From assembly GCA_030635005.1 (NCBI GenBank), contig DAOVZS010000113.1:1-6665 (forward strand): DNA of 6,665 nt, read 5' to 3'. The DNA is from Thiomargarita sp. Its GTDB lineage: Bacteria > Pseudomonadota > Gammaproteobacteria > Beggiatoales > Beggiatoaceae. How positions within the stretch are numbered: position 1 is the first letter of the stretch; every line of letters begins with the position of its first letter. Position numbers and translations under genes: made by a program. Below, one piece after another: positions 1-6,665 of the stretch. The notes beneath the pieces are model-generated. The model was not told where the DNA came from. It saw only the letters and a program-made list of their open reading frames with translations, and did no database searches.

Positions 1-5
1 ATTAT

Positions 6-1874
6 ATGCATATCAAAAAACTAATATTGACGCTTGCAGCAACACTCTGCAGCGTATTTTTATTACACTCTGCATCTGTCATTGCGGCAGAATGTACGAG
101 TTGCCATAATGCGACTGACACCACTCCTGGACTTCATGCTGAATGGACTAACAGTAAACATGGACAAGAGAAGGTCGTTGGTGGGGGAGAATTAAATGCG
201 ACTTGTCTTGATTGTCATCAAGCAGAAGTAGCTGATATTGATGCTATGGATCATCATGGTAATACGATTTCCTTAATCGTCTCTCCAAAAGACTGTTCTC
301 AATGTCATCTACAACAGTTTACTGAATTTGAACGTTCTCATCATGCTGATGCAGCAAAATTTGCACCTGGAGAATCAAATAATTATTTGGCACTGCAAGT
401 AGCAGGACATGCAGCAGGTGTTGTAGGATGTGATTCATGTCATGGGGGTAGATTTGAATTTGATGAGAATGGTAATGTCACAAGTGGTTGGCCAAATAAT
501 GGTATTGGGCGTATTAATCCAGATGATTCTTTAGGTTCTTGTAGTGCTTGTCATGGGGGACATGGTTTTTCTAAAGCACAAGCACGTGCGCCAGAATCTT
601 GTGGTAAATGTCATTTAGGACCCGATCATCCTCAAATGGAAATCTATACTGAATCTAGACATGGTATTATGTACAGTGCTAATGAAGCAGCCATGAATCT
701 TGATTCAGATACATGGATTGTGGGTCAAGATTATAGTGCAGCCCCTACCTGTGCAACATGTCATGTCGGTGCGACTAAAAACATGCCAGCTACGCATGAT
801 ATCGGTGAACGTTTATCTTGGAATTTACGGGCGCCTGTTTCTGTTAAAAAGAACTTAGTCCGCATGGGTGATGATAATCAAGTGGATGTACATACCTCTG
901 ATCTGTCCACTTTACCTGTTGTAGGTGATGTATACGAATACGCGACGGGTTCTAGTGCTACCGTCACTGAAGTGTTGACTTGGGAAGATCGACGTGCAAG
1001 AATGCAGAATGTCTGTGAAGCGTGTCATGCAGCTAGCCTTGTTGATGGGCATTATCAGATGTTAGATGATTTAGTGGTGTTGTATAACGAAAAATTTGCA
1101 AAACCTGTTGCAGGTATTATGGCAGACTTGAAAGCAGCTGGTTTAACAACAGCAACACCTTTTGATGAATATATTGAATGGTTATGGTGGGAAATTTGGC
1201 ATCATGAAGGACGACGTGCTCGTAGTGGAGCTGCTATGGCAGGACCCGATTATGCGTGGTGGCATGGTATTTATGATGTTGCAAAACGTGTTTACATGGA
1301 ATTCATTCCTGAATTAGATAAAGTGGCAGGTAAACTAAAAGCACAAGAATTACTTGCAGAACACTTTGTTGCAGGGGTGACCATTGATGATAATCATGAT
1401 TGGTTCTTTGATGCTGCACGTTTAACACGTGAAAATGTTATTGTGTATAACTTAAACACAAGTGATACTCAAGCAATGGACAATCTCATCAGACTTCAAT
1501 ATACAATCGTAGTCGATCCTACTAATAATAGCGTCGATTTTGATGGCGTATTGACCTTGATGGATGAAAACCTAGCACCAGATCTTATTGGAACCACTGT
1601 TAAAATGGTAGCTGTGGTTGTGTCAGGTGGAAATCTCTATTTGATGTCAAATAAGGATGGGACAATATCTAGTTGGAATGGTGATTTTAATATGTTAAAA
1701 ACCACTGTGTTAGAAAACATCTCTTTAGCATCGACACAACAAATCGAGATAGTTAATGGTACAATTAATGTGGATGGGACTGCCATTAGTGGTGGTTTGA
1801 ATATCTACATAGGGTTTGTTTTAAATGATACACTGGTGTATTTCCCTACAAGCATTGACATAACGCTGAACTAA
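6..1874 (+). CDS. Octaheme c-type cytochrome, hydroxylamine oxidoreductase (HAO) family, probably reductive type, with C-terminal extension
   Basis: This 622-residue exported cytochrome begins with a Sec signal peptide: K4-K5, a hydrophobic core at about 6-20, and likely cleavage after A27 or A28. Eight CxxCH heme-attachment motifs follow at residues 30-34, 67-71, 97-101, 142-146, 179-183, 199-203, 249-253 and 337-341, the octaheme pattern of the HAO family. Candidate distal ligands or active-site residues include H52, H83/H84, H112/H113, H219, H264 (in THDIGERLSW) and H399/H400. Motif 4 should carry the catalytic heme. The segment at 414-421 (PDYAWWHG) occupies the region where oxidative HAO supplies the P460 cross-linking tyrosine, but an ungapped comparison places no tyrosine there. 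This suggests a periplasmic nitrite/hydroxylamine reductase rather than a hydroxylamine oxidase; that role is inference. Residues from about 477 to 622 lack heme motifs and a membrane helix and look beta-rich. The ATG lies 5 nt from the window edge, so its ribosome binding site cannot be judged. Family assignment is firm; substrate and reaction direction are not. Confidence 0.9.
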   Translation: MHIKKLILTLAATLCSVFLLHSASVIAAECTSCHNATDTTPGLHAEWTNSKHGQEKVVGGGELNATCLDCHQAEVADIDAMDHHGNTISLIVSPKDCSQCHLQQFTEFERSHHADAAKFAPGESNNYLALQVAGHAAGVVGCDSCHGGRFEFDENGNVTSGWPNNGIGRINPDDSLGSCSACHGGHGFSKAQARAPESCGKCHLGPDHPQMEIYTESRHGIMYSANEAAMNLDSDTWIVGQDYSAAPTCATCHVGATKNMPATHDIGERLSWNLRAPVSVKKNLVRMGDDNQVDVHTSDLSTLPVVGDVYEYATGSSATVTEVLTWEDRRARMQNVCEACHAASLVDGHYQMLDDLVVLYNEKFAKPVAGIMADLKAAGLTTATPFDEYIEWLWWEIWHHEGRRARSGAAMAGPDYAWWHGIYDVAKRVYMEFIPELDKVAGKLKAQELLAEHFVAGVTIDDNHDWFFDAARLTRENVIVYNLNTSDTQAMDNLIRLQYTIVVDPTNNSVDFDGVLTLMDENLAPDLIGTTVKMVAVVVSGGNLYLMSNKDGTISSWNGDFNMLKTTVLENISLASTQQIEIVNGTINVDGTAISGGLNIYIGFVLNDTLVYFPTSIDITLN

Positions 1875-1902
1875 GTCGTTTTTCTTTGTAGATTTATTTC
1901 CT

Positions 1903-1939
1903 AAAAACCAAGTTTCTTTGAGAAACTTGGTTTTTTTTT
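1903..1939 (+). terminator. Intrinsic terminator after the octaheme cytochrome gene
   Basis: A perfect inverted repeat (1903-1917 pairing with 1921-1935) forms a 15-bp stem with a 3-nt loop (TTG). It runs into nine consecutive Ts at 1931-1939. The stem starts 28 nt after the cytochrome stop codon. Its left arm begins with five As, so the structure could also work weakly in the opposite direction, but no minus-strand gene arrives from the right. It separates the cytochrome from smc and implies that smc has its own promoter or depends on read-through. Confidence 0.92.
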
Positions 1940-1967
1940 GTCTCAAAAATATGTACTGAGTATCCTA

Positions 1968-4900
1968 ATGCGTCTCAATAAACTTAAACTCGCTGGTTTT
2001 AAATCTTTTGTAGAACCCACTACCCTATCATTTCCAAGTGATAAAGTTGGGATCGTGGGTCCCAATGGGTGTGGAAAATCGAATATCATTGATGCTGTTC
2101 GTTGGGTAATGGGAGAAAGTTCTGCGAAACAATTGCGTGGTGCTGCCATGAGTGACGTCATTTTTAATGGCTCGCGTACACGTAAACCCATTGATCAAGC
2201 CTCAATCGAATTAGTATTTGGATCAGTTAATGTCCCCCAATACCCTCCAAATTCTGAAATTGCAGTCAAAAGACAATTATCCCGAAATGGACAATCTGTG
2301 TATTTTCTGAATGGTGTGCGCTGTCGTCGTAAAGATATTACTGATTTATTTTTAGGCACTGGATTAGGTCCGCGTAGTTATGCCATTATCGAACAAGGTA
2401 TGATTTCACGTTTAATTGAAGCAAAACCTGATGATTTGCGTATTTTTTTAGAAGAAGCTGCAGGAATTTCTAAATATAAAGAACGGCGCAAGGAAACAGA
2501 ACATAAGATGCATCAAACCCGTGACAATCTTGCACGATTGGATGAAGTACGTCATGAATTAGAGAAACAATTAAAAAAACTTAAAAAGCAAGCCAAACAA
2601 GCTGAACAATATCAAGAACTTACAAAATTAGGGCATCTACAGCAAGCACAATTACAAGCCATACATTGGTATACGCTTGATACTGCGGTGCAAAAACAAC
2701 AACAGTATATTGATGAGCAAGCTGCTCATTTAGACACTGATTTACAATCCTTACATAATTTTGATACAACCCATAAAAAACAACGTGAAACGCAAAGCGT
2801 GGCTCAAAATACCTTACATGACATACAAGCCAGTTTCTATGATATTGAAGGAGAAATCAGTCGATTAGAGCAAGAAAAGCAGCATGTTACTGAGCGACGC
2901 AGTCAATTAGAAGCGGATTTGAAACAACTGGATATAACAATAGATGAGAGTCAAACCACTTTAAAATCTGATGAACAACAGCTTGTATACTTAAAAACAG
3001 ATTTACAAGAGAGTGAAACAGATTTACACGCTATCGTAGAGATTGAAACGGAAACATTACACTCTTTTCGTGAGACTGAAGCACAAGTGCAAGAATGGCA
3101 ATATACTTATGATGCGTTCAATCAACGTGCTGCCGAGCCGACACAACGGGCTCAAGTGAAACGTGCCCATATAGAAAATATTGAACACCGCCTAGAACAA
3201 AATAAACAGCGTCTGTGTCGTCTTGAAGATGAGAAAAAAGACATTGATATTAAGACATTGATGCAAATCATGCATGATTTAGATAATAATCGCCAAAATA
3301 CGCACATTCTTTTAGAAGCAGAAAAAATTACTTTAAACACACATCAAGAAAGGGTTCTTACATTACGGTCGCTTACCCAAGAATACGCAACACAATTACA
3401 TCAACATCAATTAGAAGAACACACATTGAATGGACGTTTATCCGCTTTGGAAACCCTACAAGAAGTTGCTTTGGGCACACATGAGAAGGATAAAAATGCG
3501 TGGTTACAAACACAAGGGATATCAGATAATCCACGTTTAGCACAAGCTTTACAGGTGGATTCAGGCTGGGAACATGCTGTTGAATGTGTGTTAGGCGAAA
3601 AATTGCAAGCCTTATGTGTAGAGGATATGGCAGAATTACAAACTGCGTTGGTACATCCGCCGAAAGGTAATTTAGCGGTGTTTGAACCTAACACATCGTC
3701 TACAGTGTCTACACATACACATGCAACTTTACTTGATAAAATACAGGCTCCGTGGCCTTTAACAACCCTATTTGTAGGCATTTCGATCGCACGTACATTG
3801 ACAGAAGCGTATCACATGCGTCAACAGCTTTCTGCCGAAGAATCGGTGATCACGCCAGAAGGTGTCTGGTTAGGTTCCAATTGGCTACTCAGTCAACAAG
3901 ACAGTTCTGAACAAAGTGGAGTGCTGGCTCGTGTACAAGAAATATCGGATCTGATCACGCAATTAAGTCATTTAAAAGAAACCATACAAAACGTCTCTCA
4001 AACATTAGAACAACAACAATCTACTTTAACGAAACAAGAAGCACTGAGAGAACAAGCACAACTGAAAGTTAATGATATCTTGCAAGAATTATCCCAATTA
4101 GAGTCACAATATGCAGGTAAACAAGCCCGTCTTGAATTAATACAAATACAGAAAGAACGGATTGTCACAGAATCTGGCGAAATAACGGCACAAATAAGTC
4201 AAGATAAGCAAGAATTACAAACAAGCAGCGATCAATTACATGCGGCTTTAGAAGAAATGGGACAATTAGCAGATGAACGAGAAGCGTTGACAAAACAACA
4301 TAATTTGTATAAAGAATTAGTGCACCAAGCGAATGAAGCATGGCAAACTGCTAAAGATGATCGACATAAAATTGATATTCGTCTCGAATCTTTACGTACG
4401 CATCAAACACGTGTATTGCAAAGTATTACGCGTTTACAAAAACAATTCAAACAATTGATAATGCAAAGTACTGAGTTAAAAAGGAATTTAGAGGATAATC
4501 CCATCTCTGCCTTACAAAATGAATTAGAAGAGAAGCAAGGGAAATATCATATCATTAAAGAGTCTCTGATTCAAGCGACACAAACAGTCGAACATTTAGA
4601 GCATGCTTTAAACGATTATGATGGAGAACGTGCCCGTCTTGAAATCCGTTGTAATGAATTACGTGCTGATCTCGAAAAAGCGCGTTTAGAATGTCAAGCA
4701 AATGAGGTACGTCGTCAAACTTTTGAGGATGCTTTAGCAAAAACAGAATTTAGCCCTATTGCTTTATTGGGTGATTTGCCTGAAGATGCGAATGACGAGC
4801 AGTGGGAAGCTCACATCGAAAGTACTGATAAAAAATTAAAACGCTTGGGTTCAGTCAATCTTGCTGCTTTAGAAGAATATGAGGAACAAGCAGAACGTCA

Positions 4901-5459
4901 ACATTATTTCGATAATCAGGCAGATGATTTAAATAAGGCTTTGAATTCATTAGATAATGCGATCAAAACCATTGATCGTGAAACACGTGCTCGTTTTCAG
5001 CAGACGATTGATAAAGTCAATACATTTTTACAAGATATGTTTCCACGATTATTTGGTGGCGGGGAAGCAAGCTTACAATTGACTGGAAGTGATGTTCTGA
5101 AATCGGGAGTGACCATTATGGCACGTCCTCCCGGTAAACGTAATACGCACATACATTTACTGTCGGGGGGTGAAAAGGCATTAACAGCCATAGCCCTTGT
5201 TTTTGCCATTTTTGAACTCAATCCTGCCCCATTTTGTATGCTTGATGAAGTAGATGCCCCATTAGATGATAGTAATGTGGGACGTTTTTGCACTTTGGTT
5301 AAGGCGATGTCAAAACGGGTACAATTTATTTTTATCAGTCACAACAAAATTACGATGGAAATAGCTGAACAATTGATTGGGGTGACGATGCAAGAGGCAG
5401 GGGTGTCCCGTTTAGTTGCAGTTGATGTTGATATGGCTGTAGAAATGATAAAGGCATAA
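1968..5459 (+). CDS. smc: Chromosome segregation protein SMC
   Basis: This cytoplasmic ATPase, 1163 residues from the chosen start, forms a ring-shaped dimer that organises and helps separate sister chromosomes, normally with ScpA and ScpB (not in this window). The N-terminal head opens with MRLNKLKLAGFKSF and has Walker A GPNGCGKSN at 31-39 and a Q-loop (IIEQG) near residue 145. Two long Q/E/K-rich coiled-coil arms, about 160-510 and 650-1010, flank a hinge at about 510-645 that includes AVECVLGEKLQAL and ends in GVWLGSNWLL. The C-terminal head has the signature LSGGEKA at 1065-1071, Walker B CMLDE at 1090-1094, the D-loop following it, and switch histidine H1125 in SHNK. All ATPase motifs are intact and the length is normal. 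The ATG at 1968 is preferred over an in-frame TTG at 1938 because family members begin at this point and the TTG lies in the T-tract of the upstream terminator. No clear Shine-Dalgarno sequence precedes it. zipA follows after 4 nt, so the two are probably cotranscribed. Confidence 0.97.
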   Translation: MRLNKLKLAGFKSFVEPTTLSFPSDKVGIVGPNGCGKSNIIDAVRWVMGESSAKQLRGAAMSDVIFNGSRTRKPIDQASIELVFGSVNVPQYPPNSEIAVKRQLSRNGQSVYFLNGVRCRRKDITDLFLGTGLGPRSYAIIEQGMISRLIEAKPDDLRIFLEEAAGISKYKERRKETEHKMHQTRDNLARLDEVRHELEKQLKKLKKQAKQAEQYQELTKLGHLQQAQLQAIHWYTLDTAVQKQQQYIDEQAAHLDTDLQSLHNFDTTHKKQRETQSVAQNTLHDIQASFYDIEGEISRLEQEKQHVTERRSQLEADLKQLDITIDESQTTLKSDEQQLVYLKTDLQESETDLHAIVEIETETLHSFRETEAQVQEWQYTYDAFNQRAAEPTQRAQVKRAHIENIEHRLEQNKQRLCRLEDEKKDIDIKTLMQIMHDLDNNRQNTHILLEAEKITLNTHQERVLTLRSLTQEYATQLHQHQLEEHTLNGRLSALETLQEVALGTHEKDKNAWLQTQGISDNPRLAQALQVDSGWEHAVECVLGEKLQALCVEDMAELQTALVHPPKGNLAVFEPNTSSTVSTHTHATLLDKIQAPWPLTTLFVGISIARTLTEAYHMRQQLSAEESVITPEGVWLGSNWLLSQQDSSEQSGVLARVQEISDLITQLSHLKETIQNVSQTLEQQQSTLTKQEALREQAQLKVNDILQELSQLESQYAGKQARLELIQIQKERIVTESGEITAQISQDKQELQTSSDQLHAALEEMGQLADEREALTKQHNLYKELVHQANEAWQTAKDDRHKIDIRLESLRTHQTRVLQSITRLQKQFKQLIMQSTELKRNLEDNPISALQNELEEKQGKYHIIKESLIQATQTVEHLEHALNDYDGERARLEIRCNELRADLEKARLECQANEVRRQTFEDALAKTEFSPIALLGDLPEDANDEQWEAHIESTDKKLKRLGSVNLAALEEYEEQAERQHYFDNQADDLNKALNSLDNAIKTIDRETRARFQQTIDKVNTFLQDMFPRLFGGGEASLQLTGSDVLKSGVTIMARPPGKRNTHIHLLSGGEKALTAIALVFAIFELNPAPFCMLDEVDAPLDDSNVGRFCTLVKAMSKRVQFIFISHNKITMEIAEQLIGVTMQEAGVSRLVAVDVDMAVEMIKA
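5450..5454 (+). promoter_or_regulatory. Ribosome binding site of zipA
   Basis: AAAGG inside the last codons of smc lies 9 nt before the ATG at 5464, a workable Shine-Dalgarno spacing. A second ATG at 5460 overlaps the same segment (ATGAATG) in another frame, is only 5 nt from the motif, and does not encode ZipA. The site therefore supports 5464 as the start and indicates translation coupled to the end of smc. Confidence 0.6.
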
Positions 5460-5463
5460 ATGA

Positions 5464-6168
5464 ATGACATTTTTAACGACTCTATTTATTATATTAGTGT
5501 TAAGCCTCATTATTATTGCCTTTGTCATGTTTTATCGCAGGAAAAAAAGACAAATTAAACAATCAAGAACTGCTTTAGCACAACATTTTAAACATACTGT
5601 CTATATAGATCATTTTGATGATCAACCCATTTTTAATAACATGCTGGATCCTCTCTTGGACATGCCTTTAATGGATGATTTAGAATCTATTGATAATGAT
5701 GTGTCTTGTGTAGAAAAAGTATCGGATATACCCGCAACGCCTAAAAGTGAATTGATAATTGTATTATATATTGTAGATGATCTTGGTTTTGCAGGGGCAA
5801 AAATATTAACGTTATTAGAGGCGTTAGGCTTTAAATATGGACATTTGAATATTTTTCATCACTATGGATTTGGGATGATTCAGAATAATCAAGAGGCGGT
5901 GTGTAGTCTTGCTAATATGCTTGAACCTGGTACTTTTGTGCCACAAGAAATGTCTAATATTTTAATACCGGGTTTAGTTTTATTTATGCGTTTACCCGGA
6001 CCTTTTGGAGGACGGGTGGGTTTTGAATTGATGTTAAAAAATGCACGTCACATTAGCAAAACCTTGAATGTGTCTATACAAGATGAAACACATACGCCTC
6101 TAATCCCAGATAAAATCAAAGAGATACGGACGAGAATTGCTCATTTTGAACAACGGGATTTGTTATAA
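5464..6168 (+). CDS. zipA: Cell division protein ZipA
   Basis: ZipA is an inner-membrane protein that binds the C-terminal tail of FtsZ and tethers the Z-ring to the membrane early in division. The 234-residue product has an N-terminal membrane helix at about 4-23, followed by the basic stretch YRRKKRQ, giving the usual N-out, C-in topology. A short acidic linker spans about 35-93. The FtsZ-binding domain occupies about 96-230, with family hallmarks GHLNIFHHYG (126-135), SLANMLEPGTF (148-158), a PGLVLFMRLPG strand (169-179) and the late LMLKNARHI helix (189-197), all matching the E. coli ZipA C-terminal domain as remembered. E. coli ZipA is 328 residues; the difference lies mainly in the linker, which here lacks a long Pro/Gln-rich region. 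It sits 4 nt after smc, the order common in gammaproteobacteria. The ligA gene that often follows is absent from this position. The identification is firm. Confidence 0.95.
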   Translation: MTFLTTLFIILVLSLIIIAFVMFYRRKKRQIKQSRTALAQHFKHTVYIDHFDDQPIFNNMLDPLLDMPLMDDLESIDNDVSCVEKVSDIPATPKSELIIVLYIVDDLGFAGAKILTLLEALGFKYGHLNIFHHYGFGMIQNNQEAVCSLANMLEPGTFVPQEMSNILIPGLVLFMRLPGPFGGRVGFELMLKNARHISKTLNVSIQDETHTPLIPDKIKEIRTRIAHFEQRDLL

Positions 6169-6175
6169 AAAATAT

Positions 6176-6206
6176 AAAAAAAACAAGGCGAGACAAGATC
6201 TCGCCT
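6176..6206 (-). terminator. Intrinsic terminator of the gap gene, in the convergent intergenic region
   Basis: An 8-bp GC-rich stem (6186-6193 with 6199-6206, arms AGGCGAGA and TCTCGCCT) has a 5-nt loop. Read on the minus strand it is followed, after two bases, by eight Ts (6176-6183 are As on the plus strand) and further AT-rich sequence. It starts about 15 nt past the gap stop codon. On the plus strand the sequence after the stem is not T-rich, so it is at best a weak terminator for zipA transcripts, and no separate plus-strand terminator is visible between 6169 and 6220. Confidence 0.8.
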
Positions 6207-6220
6207 CATATTGTCCTTAA

Positions 6221-6665
6221 TTACTTCGCATTCATTAACGCTACTGTCGTATCCAACATACGATTAGAGAATCCAAACTCATTATCGTACCATGACAATA
6301 CTTTTACCAAAGTGCCCCCAGTTACCTTAGTTAAGGTAGAATCATACGTGGAAGAAACGGTGGTATGGTTGAAATCAACGGAGACTAAGGGTGCTTCATT
6401 GTAAGCCAAGATCCCTTTCAAATAGCCTTCAGAAGCATCTTTCAAAATACTGTCAATTTCTGCTTTGCTGGTGTCACGTGCAGCCACAAAACTTAAATCA
6501 ACGACTGACACGTTAATAGTAGGGACACGTATCGCAAACCCATCTAATTTGCCATTTAATTCAGGTAACACCAAACCCACTGCCATCGCAGCGCCTGTTT
6601 TAGTGGGAATCATAGATTGTGTGGCAGAACGAGCGCGTCGTAAATCTTTCTGATACACATCAGTC
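6221..6665 (-). CDS. gap: Glyceraldehyde-3-phosphate dehydrogenase, C-terminal part (gene runs off the right edge)
   Basis: The last 147 or so residues of phosphorylating GAPDH, the glycolysis/gluconeogenesis enzyme that interconverts glyceraldehyde 3-phosphate and 1,3-bisphosphoglycerate with NAD(P), are encoded here. The reading frame stays open to the window edge. A GTG at 6658-6656 is an internal valine (TDVYQKDLRRAR), not a start. Visible family landmarks, in order: KDLRRAR, then MIPTKTGAA (the Thr-Gly phosphate-contact segment), LPELNGKLDG, AIRVPTINVSVVDL (the arginine of the inorganic-phosphate site), and SWYDNEFGFSNR, whose asparagine contacts the nicotinamide. The protein ends normally a few residues later. 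The catalytic Cys and its His partner, and the Rossmann domain that sets NAD versus NADP preference, lie outside the window, so cofactor type cannot be judged. It is convergent with zipA and ends at its own hairpin terminator. The symbol could be gapA or gap2 depending on paralogues. Confidence 0.95.
   Translation of the reverse strand, partial: TDVYQKDLRRARSATQSMIPTKTGAAMAVGLVLPELNGKLDGFAIRVPTINVSVVDLSFVAARDTSKAEIDSILKDASEGYLKGILAYNEAPLVSVDFNHTTVSSTYDSTLTKVTGGTLVKVLSWYDNEFGFSNRMLDTTVALMNAK

Noticed and set aside
6..1874. Annotating the cytochrome outright as hydroxylamine oxidoreductase of an ammonia-oxidation pathway
   Set aside because: The region of the P460 tyrosine and the heme 4-5 spacing do not fit that enzyme, and no ammonia-oxidation partner gene is visible.
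1927..1955. Possible smc promoter, TTGGTT with 17-nt spacing to TATGTA
   Set aside because: Only partial matches to consensus, located within the terminator stem and T-tract, and it would give a leader of only a few bases; chance is likely in such AT-rich DNA.
1938..1967. In-frame TTG start giving a 10-residue N-terminal extension of SMC
   Set aside because: The TTG is formed by the last Ts of the terminator tract, has no ribosome binding site, and SMC proteins start at the MRLNKLKL segment encoded from 1968.
1943..2191. Minus-strand open frame of 82 residues opposite the SMC N-terminal head
   Set aside because: It overlaps conserved Walker A coding sequence and the terminator edge; there is no independent support.
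3407..3781. Minus-strand open frame of 124 residues inside smc
   Set aside because: It is a shadow of the smc hinge region: Cys/Ser-rich with no domain resemblance, and it lies wholly opposite a well-conserved coding sequence.
2560..5010. Repetitive CAA/GAA/TTA-rich sequence that could look like low-complexity repeats
   Set aside because: It is explained by the Gln/Glu/Leu-rich coiled-coil arms of SMC; there are no exact tandem units or dispersed copies.
4997..5293. Minus-strand open frame of 98 residues opposite the SMC C-terminal head
   Set aside because: The plus strand encodes the signature and Walker B motifs here; the antisense frame has no start context or recognisable features.
6465..6653. 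Plus-strand open frame of 62 residues opposite gap
   Set aside because: It is an antisense shadow of a strongly recognisable GAPDH C-terminus.
6656..6658. GTG as a start codon giving a short stand-alone gap-like protein
   Set aside because: The frame continues upstream to the window edge with GAPDH-like residues (T, D), so the GTG is an internal valine of a gene cut by the window.

Overview
The window reads as an AT-rich gammaproteobacterial chromosome segment. The main evidence is the adjacent pair smc-zipA: ZipA is restricted to gammaproteobacteria, and smc-zipA is a common gene order there. An octaheme HAO-family cytochrome with a heme-free tail, in an AT-rich background, is compatible with a sulfur-oxidising Thiotrichales/Beggiatoaceae-type organism. 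That finer placement is inference only.

Layout: (1) 6-1874 (+) encodes an exported octaheme c-type cytochrome of the hydroxylamine oxidoreductase (HAO) family. It has eight CxxCH motifs and about 145 extra C-terminal residues without heme motifs. A strong intrinsic terminator (1903-1939) closes this unit. (2) 1968-5459 (+) encodes a full-length SMC chromosome-organising ATPase, and 5464-6168 (+) encodes ZipA, the membrane anchor of the FtsZ ring. They are 4 nt apart and almost certainly one operon linking chromosome segregation and cell division. (3) 6221-6665 (-) is the C-terminal part of a glyceraldehyde-3-phosphate dehydrogenase gene that runs off the right edge. It converges on zipA, and a hairpin with a T-tract at 6176-6206 acts on the minus strand.

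The cytochrome has no evident functional link to the housekeeping genes beside it; its own operon partners, if any, lie to the left of the window. Most of the window is ordinary. The part worth attention is the HAO-family protein. Its residues around the expected P460 cross-link, and the long segment between hemes 4 and 5, look like the reductive (nitrite/hydroxylamine-reducing) HAO-like branch rather than the oxidative enzyme of ammonia oxidisers, and it carries an unexplained C-terminal extension. No tRNA, rRNA, CRISPR array, insertion sequence or large repeat was seen. No gene-free stretch exceeds 100 bases.
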